Positions 1 to 12,500 of a stretch of 64,000 nucleotides of DNA are shown here, piece after piece (within the stretch, counting starts at the first letter, position 1; every line of letters starts with the position of its first letter). Location: positions 90,456,329 to 90,520,328 of the forward strand of contig CM055897.1 in the NCBI GenBank assembly GCA_029582155.1, given 5' to 3'. This DNA is from Panopea generosa (Eukaryota > Mollusca > Bivalvia > Adapedonta > Hiatellidae). Position numbers and translations under genes: made by a program. Below the pieces are notes generated by a model, which ran no database searches, was not told the DNA's origin, and saw nothing but the letters and a program-made list of their open reading frames with translations.

Positions 1-465
1 GTAACAGAAAATGTGGCGAAGGAATTAGATTGCAGCCAAATATATTTTCAAGCATGTATTTTATTGTATATTTCATCATTTTTTCAAATGTAAAGACACC
101 TCCTATATTCTTAAGTTGTCTTTATTTTATTTAAACAATAATAATATGCATCATGGATGTTACTGTGACTGTGTACATCTGTGACCTTTATTGTTATGTT
201 AATATTGGTCTGGTCAGGTGACTGGACAGTGTTACAGTGCTGTCTCATTGACATTTATACGTTACACCACCATCACCCACCCAGTCACATCACTTATACA
301 CATAGCAGATCAGTCCTAGATCTATCCTCTTAAAGCTGAGTGATGAACCAGAAAGTTTCCAGTAACACTTAACAAGTATTTTGTACTTCCCGGCGGGGAA
401 TTAAATCCAAATCTCATGCATGGCAATGTTAATCTCCTAAAGCTTGAGATGAAATAGGAAATAAT
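1..465. other. non-coding, degraded SINE-like segment
   Basis: No gene seen. About 189-440 loosely resembles the family C SINE bodies elsewhere in the window (chequered matches to the 'cctagatctatcctct...gctgagtg...gggaattaaa' portion), heavily decayed. Confidence 0.35.
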
Positions 466-1690
466 CCCATAGTTTGTGACAACACGTCCCACAGTTTGTG
501 ACAAATCATCCCACAGTTTGTGACAACTCATCCCGTAGTTTAAAACAACTCATCCCACAATTTGTGACAACTCATCCCACAGTTTAAGACAACTTGTCCC
601 ACAGTTTGAGACAACTCATCCCATAAATTAAGACAACTCGTCTCACAGTTTGTGACAACTCGTCCCATAGTTTAAGACAACTTATCCCACAGTTTAAGAC
701 AATTGTCCCACAGTTTGAGACAACTCATCCCATAAATTGAGACAACACGTCCCAAAGTTTGTGACAATTCATCCCATAGTTAAGACAATTCATCCCACAA
801 TTTGTGACATCTCGTCTCACAGTTTGTGACAACTCGTCCCACAGTTAAAGATAACTCGTCCCACAGTTTAAGACAATTGTCCCACAGTTTATGACACTCG
901 TCCCACAGTTTAAGACAACTCGTCCCACAGTATAAGACAACTCGTCCCACAGTTTAAGACAATTGTCCCACAGTTTGAGACAACTCGTCCCACAGTTTGT
1001 GACAACTCATCCCACAGTTTAAGACAACTTGTCCCACAGTATAAGACAACTCGTCCCACAGTTTAAGACATTTGTCCCACATTTTGAGACAACTCGTACC
1101 ACAGTTTAAGACAACTCGTCCCACAGTTTGAAACAACTCATCCCACAGTTTGTGACATCTTGTCCCACAGTTTAAGACAACTTATCCCACAGTTTGTGAC
1201 ATCTCGTCCCACAGTTTATGACAACTTGTCCCATAATTTGTGACAACTCATCCCACAGTTTAAGACAACTCGTCCCACAGTTTGTGACATCTTGTCCCAC
1301 AGTTTAAAACAACTCATCCCACAGTTTGTGACAACTCATTCCACAGTTTGAGACAACTTGTCCCACAGTCCCAGTTTAAGACAACTTGTCCCTAAGTTTA
1401 AGACAACTCGTCCCACAGTTTGAGACAACTCATCCCACAGTTTAAGACAACTTGTCCCACAGTTTGAGACAACTCATCCCACAATTTATCACAACTGTTC
1501 AACAGTTTGTGACAACCTGTCCCACAGTTTAAGACAACTTGTCCCATAGTTTGTGACAACTCGTCCCATAGCTTGTGACAACTTGTCTTACAGTTTAAGA
1601 CAACTCCTCCCATACTTTAAGACAACTCCTCCAACAGTTTAAGAAACTCCTCTCATACTTTAAGACAACTTGTTCAATACTTTAAGACAA
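466..1690. repeat. 22-bp minisatellite, about 55 copies
   Basis: Head-to-tail units of the type CCCACAGTTTAAGACAACTC + GT, with variants TTGTGACA and TTGAGACA and CGT/CAT alternation. Homogeneous in the middle and decayed at both ends. Short open frames rich in KLWDELSQTVGQ are translations of the repeat, not genes. A few decayed units in the opposite orientation lie at about 2780-2875. Confidence 0.93.
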
Positions 1691-1905
1691 CTCAAAAGAC
1701 AAATCGTTCCAATCTTCCTAAAAATGTAACATAGTCATATAATAGTAATTTCAACATAAAACATGGATGTATTCGTTTCTTCATATGTGTAGAAGACATG
1801 TGATTTAAATCAGTTAAAGTGCACATATTATGAAGTAGATCCAATATTGTGTAATTGGGAGTCAAGTTACTAACATGTGGTCTCTCATGAAATCTGTTTA
1901 AAATT

Positions 1906-1913
1906 GATTGATG

Positions 1914-1946
<33 letters not shown>

Positions 1947-2222
1947 TCTAGCATCATTTTTATGCCATCGAAGGCCAACAGATGATCAGTTAACCTAACC
2001 ACTGTTTCCTGAGATCCCGAAAGATTAACAAGTTCTCAATCACACCCATCTCTGCAGTTACTGATTACTTCCCAACTTGAATCAGGGGTGAGAGACAAAT
2101 GATAATGAAACACAATGTTGTATATATCAATCATCACGGAGACTGTTACCAGGTGGGGATTGGATCTCACGACCCTGGACTGATAGTCAGACGCGTAACT
2201 GACTGAGCTAATTGGGCCTAGT
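1906..2222 (-). mobile_element. tRNA-derived SINE (family A), copy 1
   Basis: Read on the minus strand it has an A-box-like TTAGCTCAGTCAGTTACGCG, a B-box-like GGTCGTGAGATCCAATCC, a body of about 200 bp and a CAAT-type simple tail (GATTGATT on the plus strand). Other copies are at 36345-36635 and 62126-62409, with a fragment near 29613-29840. Confidence 0.8.
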
Positions 2223-3461
2223 AAATCCGTTTTAGAATCTAATTTAAACATTAAAGCCATAAGCCAACATATTTTTGCACCAAAGAAGTTGCGTATTAGT
2301 GCAACATTTTACTTCAAACCTGTTAAGTGAAAATGTCGTGAGTAACTTGCATATTAATCATGTGCTTGTTACCTATTATATAGACATGTGTGCTGATAAA
2401 AGTTAGGTGTTTATCAGTAGGCAAGTGTAAAACCTCAAGAGCTGATTATTCGGACAATGAACGTCATACACGACACGCATTGTTAATCCTGTGACATAAT
2501 TGCAGGTTTATATGTCTCTGGTTAATCGAATCAAGCATGTTTATACAACATAAGGTTAATCACTGTAAGGTGTGTGTGATGCATCATGTACAACTTCAAA
2601 GTTGGAAAGTTAAACATACATACCGCCATGCTAAGCCAGTACAAAAAATATTAATATTTTCATTTTTGTTTTCATCGCTACATCTAAAGAATACAAATCT
2701 ATTTTTTTAATATGCAAAATCATATTGTGAGGTGAATCACAACAGTTTTGTTGTATCATATTTCTTTTTGCATCATCTTTATGGGACAAGTTCTCTTAAA
2801 GTAGGGGACAGTTGTCTTTAAATGTAGGACAAGTTATCATTGGACGAGATGTCTTTTGGACGACTTGTCCATAATTCGTCTGTAGCACGATACTTCAATG
2901 TGAAAGCACTTAGAACACTACAACAAGTAGTCAGCATTGTGATATGACTGACAGATTGTTGAAAGTGACTCTAAACACCATACAATACAAATTTTTCCCA
3001 ACTTGCTATGTTAATACATCATGATGCACATATTAATCTTGTGCGGCCATCTACCATTCTACATAGGGAATGAAAATAAAGCACTAAGACTAACATTTTT
3101 TTTAATATGTAATATATACACAGTGCAGTGTTTTCCTTTAGCAGGATTATGACATGCCACTTGTTTATTATAAACAACCATAGTTACAAGCCTACTCTTA
3201 AATTACTGCATTTCAGATTCAAGACCTTGCACCCCCTTTAATGGTTTGTGTTTAAATAAACTCATTGTGATCTATATACATGTACAAATAATTGTTCCTT
3301 CACTAACTCCTGGTTTATTTCATATACAATAACCACTCACAGTTCACCCATTTTGTCTACAATAATACAAGCAGCCAAAGTGCGAAGGTTCTTTACACTT
3401 CAGTTTTATGGTAATTCAATTTTGGCAGAGCTAAATTTTCACAAGATGATAATGTTTATAT
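2223..3461. other. non-coding flank downstream of CLASRP
   Basis: AT-rich, with no coding signal. It includes decayed 22-bp repeat relatives (about 2780-2875) and the probable CLASRP 3' UTR at the right end. Confidence 0.5.
3164..3319 (-). terminator. candidate CLASRP poly(A) signals
   Basis: AATAAA occurs on the minus strand at 3314-3319 (about 143 nt past the stop) and at 3164-3169 (about 293 nt past it). Which is used, if either, cannot be told from sequence. Confidence 0.3.
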
Positions 3462-3546
3462 TCAATAATCAACAATTCTTTTTCTCTCTGAGGACCCTGA
3501 CCGTGATCGTGACCTTGAACTTGACCTAGATTGTGACCTTGAATAT
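3462..3546 (-). CDS. CLASRP: CLASRP coding exon 18, C-terminal RS tail and stop
   Basis: Acceptor ATTTCAG|ATATTC. Encodes YSRSQSRSSSRSRSRSGS, then SERKRIVDY and TGA at 3464-3462. The short RS tail corresponds to the SRRRSRSRSRSPHYRH end of vertebrates. The 4.5-kb intron before it holds two minisatellites and a full-length SINE. Confidence 0.9.
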
Positions 3547-6500
3547 CTGAAATATAATTTTAAACAATTTATTGTTCATTTTAATTCAAAAAATCTAAAA
3601 TAAGAAATATTATTCTAAATAAGTGAAAATTTATTCAAGCATAAAATTATTCAACAATAACAACAGGTTGAGGGCCAGACTTTCTGCACAGATGTTATCA
3701 ACAAAACAATATGTACACCCATATTTCAATAAAGTCTTACATGTTCACACTGCAGAACAGCTGCATAGTCTGACTTCTCATTAAAAGTTGATCTTTCAAT
3801 TCATCATAGTTTATAGTAGGCAAAAAAGCTTCGTATTTTTTGTCCAGCTAACTATATGCTGGTCACGAGTGAATGATGTTATGTAACGATACATCAAACT
3901 CACTGACACACAAGAAGGTCAGATAAGAAATTAAATGGATAAATATTTGTATAACCTCCTTAGCCTGAGGCAAAACTTCTAGACTGGCAGATTGTATCAG
4001 CAAGTAGCCAAGCATGGAGCTACGTAAATGCTCTACTGTTGGTCACCTCACCACATCTTAAACACTTTCCAACGTTTATGATAGCATACTCGAGTGATTT
4101 AATGACAGTGAACCCAGTTAGTACAACACAATAATATTTAAATGGAAACTGCCACTATAATATATTCGCATGGTAACACTGCTGAAGAAAATGTATATTG
4201 CTTTGCTGTCGACAAACACAGAATCTTAACTTATGTCAAAGTTCAAGATAGATTTGTAACAGTAATTAAACCAATATGCTTGACAACATTTGGCTGATAT
4301 AAACTAATATTTGTAAAGATTCAGTTTAAAACAAATAGGAAAATATCCAACACCAACAAGACAAAATCTAACCAAATATCAGTCTTAAAAACTATTTCGT
4401 ATAGACTTGTCAACTAAACATAACAATTACATTTATCCCTACTCTTACAAATGTTTCATTCAGACCTTTTCAGAAAGATGATAATATTTACACCTACAAG
4501 GACTTCATTCTGACTTTGTAAAACAGAAGATAGCATCAATATCCAGTTGCAAAACATAAACAAACAAAACTTACTGACAAACGTATTTACACAAAGCTTA
4601 CAGGCACAGCTATTCACATAAAGATAACTGGCAAACCTATTTCTATAAGGATTACAGGCCTACGTCCAAAAAACTTACATACAGATTTATTTCTACAAGG
4701 CTTACAGAGCAATACACGCTGTCTACAAGGCTTACAGGCCTGCTTCCAAAATGCTTACAGTGCAATACACACAGTTTACAAGGCTTACAGACAGACCTAT
4801 TTCTGCAAGACTTACTGACAGGCCTACGTTTAAAAGGCTTACAGACAGACCTATTTCTAATAGGCTTACAGGGCAATACACCCAGTCTACAAGGCTTACA
4901 GACAAACCTATTTCTACAAGGCTTACAGGGCAATACAAGCAGTCTACAGGGCTTACAGACAGACCTATTTCTGCAAGACTTACTGACAGGCCTACGTCCA
5001 AAAGGCTTGCATTCAGATTTATTTCTACAAGGCTTACAGGGCAAAACACACTGTCTACAAGGCTTTCAGGCCTACGTCCAAAAGGCTTACATACAGATTT
5101 ATTTCTACAAGATTTACAGGGCAATACACGCAGTCTACAAGGCTTACAGACAGACCTATTTCTAATAGGCTTACAGGGCAATACACAAAGTCTACAAGGC
5201 TTACAGACAGACCTATTTCTACAAGGCTTACAGGGCAATACAAGCAGTCTACAGAGCTTACAGACAGACCTATTTCTAATAGGCTTACAGGGCAATACAC
5301 GCAGTCTACAAGGCTTACAGGCCTACATCGAAAAGGCTTACAGGGCAATACACGCTGTCTACAAGGCTTACAGGCCTACGTCCAAAAGGCTTACAGGACA
5401 AAACACGCAGACACAAGGCTTACAGACAGACCTATTTCTACTAGGCGTACAGGGCACATTATCAGTGGCCTAATCTATAAAATTTTTTTTTTTTTTTTGA
5501 ATTGGGTTTAACGCCATTTTCAACACATTTCAGGTTATATATGGCATATCCAGTTTTACTGGTGGAGGAAGACCTCAGACTGAGTCAGACTGAGTAGAAC
5601 CACCGTCCTTCCGCAAGTAACTGGAAACTTTCTCACATAAAGTTTTTGGAGCGAGCGGGACTCGAACCTACGACCATAGCGGTGAGAGGTAAGTGATCTT
5701 GAGACGGCGCCTTAGACCACTCGGCCACGGAGGACCCTCAATCTATAAAATATTTTGTTGAGAAATTTCGAACAGTTAAAGTTAAATGGTGCACAACAAC
5801 AAGTTGATGAGATTTATGTGAAGGCTGAGCACTTAGATGTGCAACACTGACTCAACAGTTTCCATGTTGCAGACGACTTTACACTCCAGATAAACTCACG
5901 CAAATAACGCTCTTAAATTGTTTACCAATATCTAACAGAAATTTTCAAATTATCTATTTATCCTAATATATATTATACCCATGTAATATGCAACTTTTTT
6001 TAATATAACAATTCATAATAGCCTGTTTTTGTTAGTAAGGGGTATAGTTTTACTTCAACTTTTATGATAACAATGTAAAACATGGCATAAACTTATTTAT
6101 CTTTAAGTAAAATGTACCAGTTATGTACAATTGTGTAATCAGGAACAGGAAAACCTAATGACTGAGTGACCATTGTGAAACTCCTAACATTTGGACAACA
6201 GTTGTCGTGGTGAGAAGTCAGTGTCCTTCAAACCCACTAAATGTCTGATTACAGTCTTACTTACTCAACAGGATGAGAATGTGTGGACAGTTTATGAGAA
6301 CATAAGAATGGTTTATGAGAACAAGAGGATGGTTTATGAGAACATGTGCACCTGCTTATTTAAATCAAAACAATATATATGTACATGTATATGGCAAAAA
6401 TTTGCAGTTCATGTTTAAGACCGGGGGTAGTCGACTGCTAACACTGTGTAAGTGTATTCATGGGATGTAGTTTTTCACAGTCTCTACAAACTGAAAATCA

Positions 6501-9500
6501 ATACAGATGTGTATGTACAAGCTATAGTGTAAGGGAGGCAACTCAAACTTACTCAAATATGGATATGGAACATTTTTTATTAACAAGTTAAAACACTGAA
6601 ATCTTCACGGAGTACTATTTTTGGAAAAAATATCACTACATGATGTTAAAATGATATAATTGATGTATTTTTAGTTCGTTTTAAATTATTTCATGTAAAC
6701 TTTGACCCATGCTTTGCATGTGAGGCAAATAATGTTTACACTAGACCAACACTGTGTGTGTGTGTGTGTGTGGGGGGGGTATGGTGTGGGGGTATGGTGG
6801 GGTGTGTGTGTGTGTGTGTAAAAGTTCAAATGGACCCATGACCTGCATGTGAGGCAAATGCTCTACCACACTAGACCACCACTGTGAGGGGGGATGTTCA
6901 AATGGACCCATAACCTTCTGTGTGTTAGGCGAATGCTCTACCACTAGACCACCACTGTGGAGATGTTCAAATGAAACCATAACCTTCTGTGCGTTAGGCG
7001 ATTGCTCTACCACTAGACCACCACTGTGGGGGGATGTTCAAATGGACCCATAACCTTCTGTGTGTTAAGCGAATGCTCTACGACTAGATCACAACTGTGG
7101 AGATGTTCAAATGGACCCATAACCTTCTGTGTGTTAGGCAAATGCTCTACCGCTAGACCACCACTGTGGAGAAGATGTTCAAATGGACCCATAACATTCT
7201 ACATGTGAGGTGAATGCTCTACCACTAGACCACCACTGTGGGGGGATGTTCAAATGGACCCATGACCTTCTACATGTGAGGTGAATGCTCTACCACTAGA
7301 CCACCACTGCGAAGACATTCAAATGGACACATAACCTTCTGTGTGTTAGGCAAATGCTCTACCACTAGACCAACACTGTAAGGGAGATGCTCAAATGAAC
7401 CTATGACCTGCGTGCGAGGTGAATGCTCTACCACTAGACCACCACTGTGGGGGAAATACTCAAATGGACACATGAACTTCTTCGTGTGAGGTGAATGCTC
7501 TACCACTAGACCACTACTGTTGAGAAGATGTTCAAATGGACCCCTTGACCTTCTACATGTGAGGTGAATGCTCTACCACTAGACCACCACTGTGGGGGAG
7601 ATGTTCAACTGATCTCCTCTTACATGCACAAGCCACAATGATTATACTTTGTTATCACTTATATAGTCTCCTGACACCACACAGGGGATGACAAAAACAA
7701 TAATGAACAAGACACAAAATGAATCACTGAATATGACACCCATTTAGAGGATTCCTACCAGAAGATTGACCCTCCAAGTAGTACTACCAGAAACTGACCA
7801 GGAACTCGTATAACAAGCATATATCAAATGATTACAACTCAATATCAGATTTTGAGTTTCCTTAATAATTCTTGTGATAGTATCAGATTTTTAACTTATA
7901 TTGCTGTATTAGTAATAACTTACATATTCCATAACAAAACCTCTTTTTGCTCATTTTCTAAAATAGTATGTTTAGTCCAAATTCTGAACTTTACAATTGT
8001 TACGACAAACTTAATAGAAACATTTATACCGGACTATTTTTCTGTTAAACAGGGATTCTGCATTAGCGAGTTTTTTAGATCTTCTTGCTGGTGATTTATC
8101 ATTTGTACTCCGTAATGGTGGAGTGCTGCCGTCACTGCTGTCACTATCGCTACAGTATGTCTCCTCCATCTCACGGTGACGTTTCTCACGTTCCCGTCGT
8201 CGCATCTCCAGGGCGCGCTGGCGTAGCTCTTCCTCTCTGTCCTTGAAATAGAAAAATCCAAGTTTAAAAGTTTATTCATTTAATTAACACACATGATGGT
8301 ACAGAGTTTTGTCTGAATGGATTTAAAGCCATTTTCAAAATATTGTATATTATCATTGAAAAGCATCCAGGGGCGTAACTTGGTCAATTTAAAAGTGTAG
8401 GTCAAGAACTTTTTATCGGAAAATCTAAATTGTCAATAGTGCATTATTCTCAGGGGTTTTGTGCGTATTTTTTTCTATGTAAAACATACCAACTACTTGT
8501 GGAAATTTCATTTAAATCAGACTTTTTTTATATTTTTCAGGGAAAAGCAAGACCTGCAGTGCCTAGGTGTAGCTACATTGGTGACATCCAGATTATTATA
8601 TACTCACCATTTTTTCTTGTTCCATTTTCTCATTGCGAAGAATCTCTGCTTTCTTGTCAGCTTTAACTGAAACACAAACAAGATCATATACAACCTTCAT
8701 GGCTCCGACAGACTGCAGCATATCATAACTGTCACCTTAATGCCATTTTAATACACCTAAGGAAAGTTTGCCAAATGAAACCTTGCTCTTACATTACTGA
8801 GTTTTCTACTCAATTGTTCCTACAAATGTTAATCTGTTCTATGCTTGAAGTTTGTACCAATTTATTTGAAACTTTTTTTTTCTCTAAAAGTCTGTGCTAA
8901 TCTTGACATTGGTACAGAGTTTGCTGTGTATGAACATACAAAGGACAAGTTGTTTGTTGTATGATGTTTATACCAACACTGGGCCATCCAGATCTAGAAC
9001 TACCCTCTAAATGCTGAGTGTCAAGCTAGGAAGTTTCTTGTGCCATTCAGCATGTCTTTGGTATGACCCCTGCTGGGAATTGAACCCATAAACTTCTGTA
9101 TGCAAAAAAGGACAAGAAATCTGCAGGACATTCATAACACCGGACACAACAAGGGTAAAATTATCAATTATTAAATAAAAATCTACTTACATTGTTTATT
9201 TAGAGCAATCTGCATTCTTCTTTTAAGTTTCTCTTGTGGTGTAAGCTTGGGCTGTAAATACACAGGACATCATTTAGAATTTGTGAGGCTGAAATAGGAT
9301 CTTGTCCTTACCTACATCTGATAATATATGTGCAAAAATTTGTGGTCAGTATGTGGGGATGGAATAGTCTCTTTAATTTTTCAAATCAAACAAATCATCT
9401 GGTTGTTTCTATGGCCAAATACCTTGACTTTGAATCTTAAATTGCTAGTGATATTTCCTTCACTGATAATTTCTCAAGACAATTGTATTGCATAATATTT

Positions 9501-12500
9501 AGTGTTACTCTCAACAATCATTCTGTCATATCATAACAGTGTCTTCTTGAGAGGTTATTCTAAGCAATGTCTCACTGAATTAGGTTATACCATATCATAG
9601 AACTATTGTATATGTCATATATGATTCGGCCATATTTTTCTGAAACTTGGTAATCTAGCCCTAGAACTACCCACTATTTTCTGAGCACCAAAGAATGATG
9701 TTTGATGTACTTTTTAAAGTGTTTGTTATGACCAAGCTGTGGCCCAAAACCTACCACATGGGAAGTGGATGTGAAACCACTTGACCACCTTTGCCATCAT
9801 TCCTTAAGACAAATACTGTGAATATTTCTTTATTATATTTTGGACAATAAAAGAAGGTTGAGACATTTAATAATGGCCTGTGATTATGCTTTTTTTGACT
9901 GTTAATACTTCAATTAAAATAAATTTACTAATAATTAATATAAATTGTAAACATCTGTTCAGCTGCTGCTGAGGGGTACAGTGAAGACAGTGACCTCAAT
10001 TGAGTCAATTGAGCAATTTCCATAGTCTATATTTTAGTTTAAGTCTGCTGGGTGTCCATCATAAGTGGGCCAGTACATATAAATAATGACTTGTATAACA
10101 CATGACTATAACTCTGTTTTAAAGCCTCATTAAACTTCCGAAATGCACACTTTTTGATAATTACAAAAATGATTGTAATTACATGTGTTTCTAGTATTGC
10201 TAAAACCACTCCTGTAGACCCCTTAGTGACTGTTTTTAAAAAAGTGAGAAAATAAATAACTCGAAATGTGTGTTTCTTAGACGAGCGGACCAAACTTTTA
10301 ACTTTTGTTTACATTTTTGTAATTCCGTAATGACTCGGTTGCTTTTCAACTGTCCCTCTGCCAATGTTCGGAAATACACATAGAATACTGCAGTGGTAGT
10401 GTGCGGATTAAGACCATTAGATAAGGGGTTCATTAACAAGATTAAAAAAGTTATAGCTTTACTTATATTATGTATTGTTATTGGGTTTTCTTTGTTTAAA
10501 AAATATAATATTGATGTCTGCAATAAAACTGTATCGAACATAGTACACATTATAGTATTTTTACGCACTGAAAAACAATGAGTACAGAATACTAGTTTGG
10601 TCTAATAACTCTTGCTCAGGATCCTCTCTTGCATATACCCGTGATACTATAGCATGCGCTATTACATCACAAATCACTTTATCGCAGTCAATATTGAGAG
10701 GCTACCAAGGGTGGTTTGTTTAGTAGTTATTAAAAATGTAATTTTATGTTTGATTTTATGTGACAATTCGTCGCTTACATGCTCGTTCATTAATACACTG
10801 AGGGGAATAAAGGGGATGTTCTTAAAAACTATTTAACCGCAAGCAGTTATTTAATTTTTAACAGCATCCCCTACAGTTCCCCATACTATGTTTCTCTCTA
10901 AGTGAATTGATCATATATTAATGACCAACGTGTTTCCGAAAAAGCTTCGTAACTCCCCGTTTTCTGCCGAAGGTGTTTATTGGAAAGAGACGAACATTGA
11001 TTTGTAAACAAAACCCATTCTTTATTATGTATTAATAATGTGCTTTATATTTTTTTAAAGTCTCTCAGTGATCAAATAAACATGTATTCTATCATCTGGA
11101 AGAGTAAAACTCACTTAAATTAAAACTAAAAATGACCGTTTCGGAAGTTTAATGAGCCAAGCATGATGTGCCTATCAACATTTACACAAAGGAGGATACT
11201 GACTAACTCTATACGAATGCCTATTAACATTTATACATGGGAGGTTACTGACTAACTCTATACCTGTGCCTATAAACATTTACACATGGGAGGATACCAA
11301 CTAACTCTATACCATTCCTATCAACATTTACACATGGGAGGATACTGACTAACTCTATACCAGGGTCTATCAACATTGACATACAGGAGGATACCTACCA
11401 ACTCTATACCTGTGTCTATCATTATTTACATACAGGAGGATACTTACCAGCTCTATACCAGAGTCTATCAACATTGACATACAGGAGGATACCTACCAAC
11501 TCTATACCTGTGTCTTTCAACATTTACATACAGGAGGATACTTACCAACGCTATACCTGTGTCTATCAACATTTACATACAGGAGGATACTTACCAACTC
11601 TATACCTGTGTCTATCAACATTTACATACAGGAGGAAACTTACCAACTCTATACCTATGTCTATCAACATTTACATACAGGAGGATACTTACCAACGCTA
11701 TACCTGTGTCTATCAACATTTACAAACAGGAGGATACTTACCAACTCTATACCTGTGTCTATCAACATTTACATACAGGAGGATACTTACCAACTCTACA
11801 CCTGTGTCTATCAACATTTGCATACAGGAGAATACTTACAAACTCTATACCAGTGCCTATCAACATTTACACATGGGAGGATACTTACCAACTCTATACC
11901 TGTGTCTATCAACATTTACATACAGGAGGATACTTACCAACTCTACACCTGTGTCTATCAACATTTGCATACAGGAGAATACTTACAAACTCTATACCAG
12001 TGCCTATCAACATTTACACATAGGAGGATACTTACTAACTCTATATCAGTGTCAATCAACATTTACACATGGAAGGAAACTGACTAACTCTATACCAGTG
12101 TCAATCAACATTAACACATGGAAGGATACTGGCTAACTTTATACCAGTACCTATCAACATTAACATATGGGAGGATACTGACTTACTCTATACCAGTGTC
12201 AATCAACATTTACACATGGAAGGATACTGGCTAACTCTATACCAGTACCTATCAACATTTACATATGGGAGGATACTGACTTACTCTATACCAGTGTCAA
12301 TCAACATTTACACATGGAAGGATACTGGCTAACTCTATACCAGTACCTATCAACATTTACACATTGGAGAATACTTACTAACTCTATACCAGTGTCAATC
12401 AACATTTACACATGGAAGGATACTGACTAACTCTATCTATACCAGTGCCTATCAACATTTACACAAAGGATGATATATAATTATACAGGAAGATACTGAC

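Noticed and set aside
4652-5473. Open frames of 97-240 codons on both strands
   Set aside because: Translations of the 57-bp minisatellite (Cys-Lys-Pro-Cys or LQTDLFL repeats); no independent coding signal.
5640-5738. Genuine tRNA-Leu gene
   Set aside because: The acceptor stem does not pair and the sequence continues into a SINE body with poly(A) and target duplications.
6828-7600. Cluster of functional tRNA-Gly genes
   Set aside because: The T-arm/B box is degenerate in all units and no acceptor stem closes by eye.
11474-12136. 220-, 154- and 159-codon plus-strand frames
   Set aside because: All three frames of the 49-bp repeat are open, the signature of a repeat rather than a gene.
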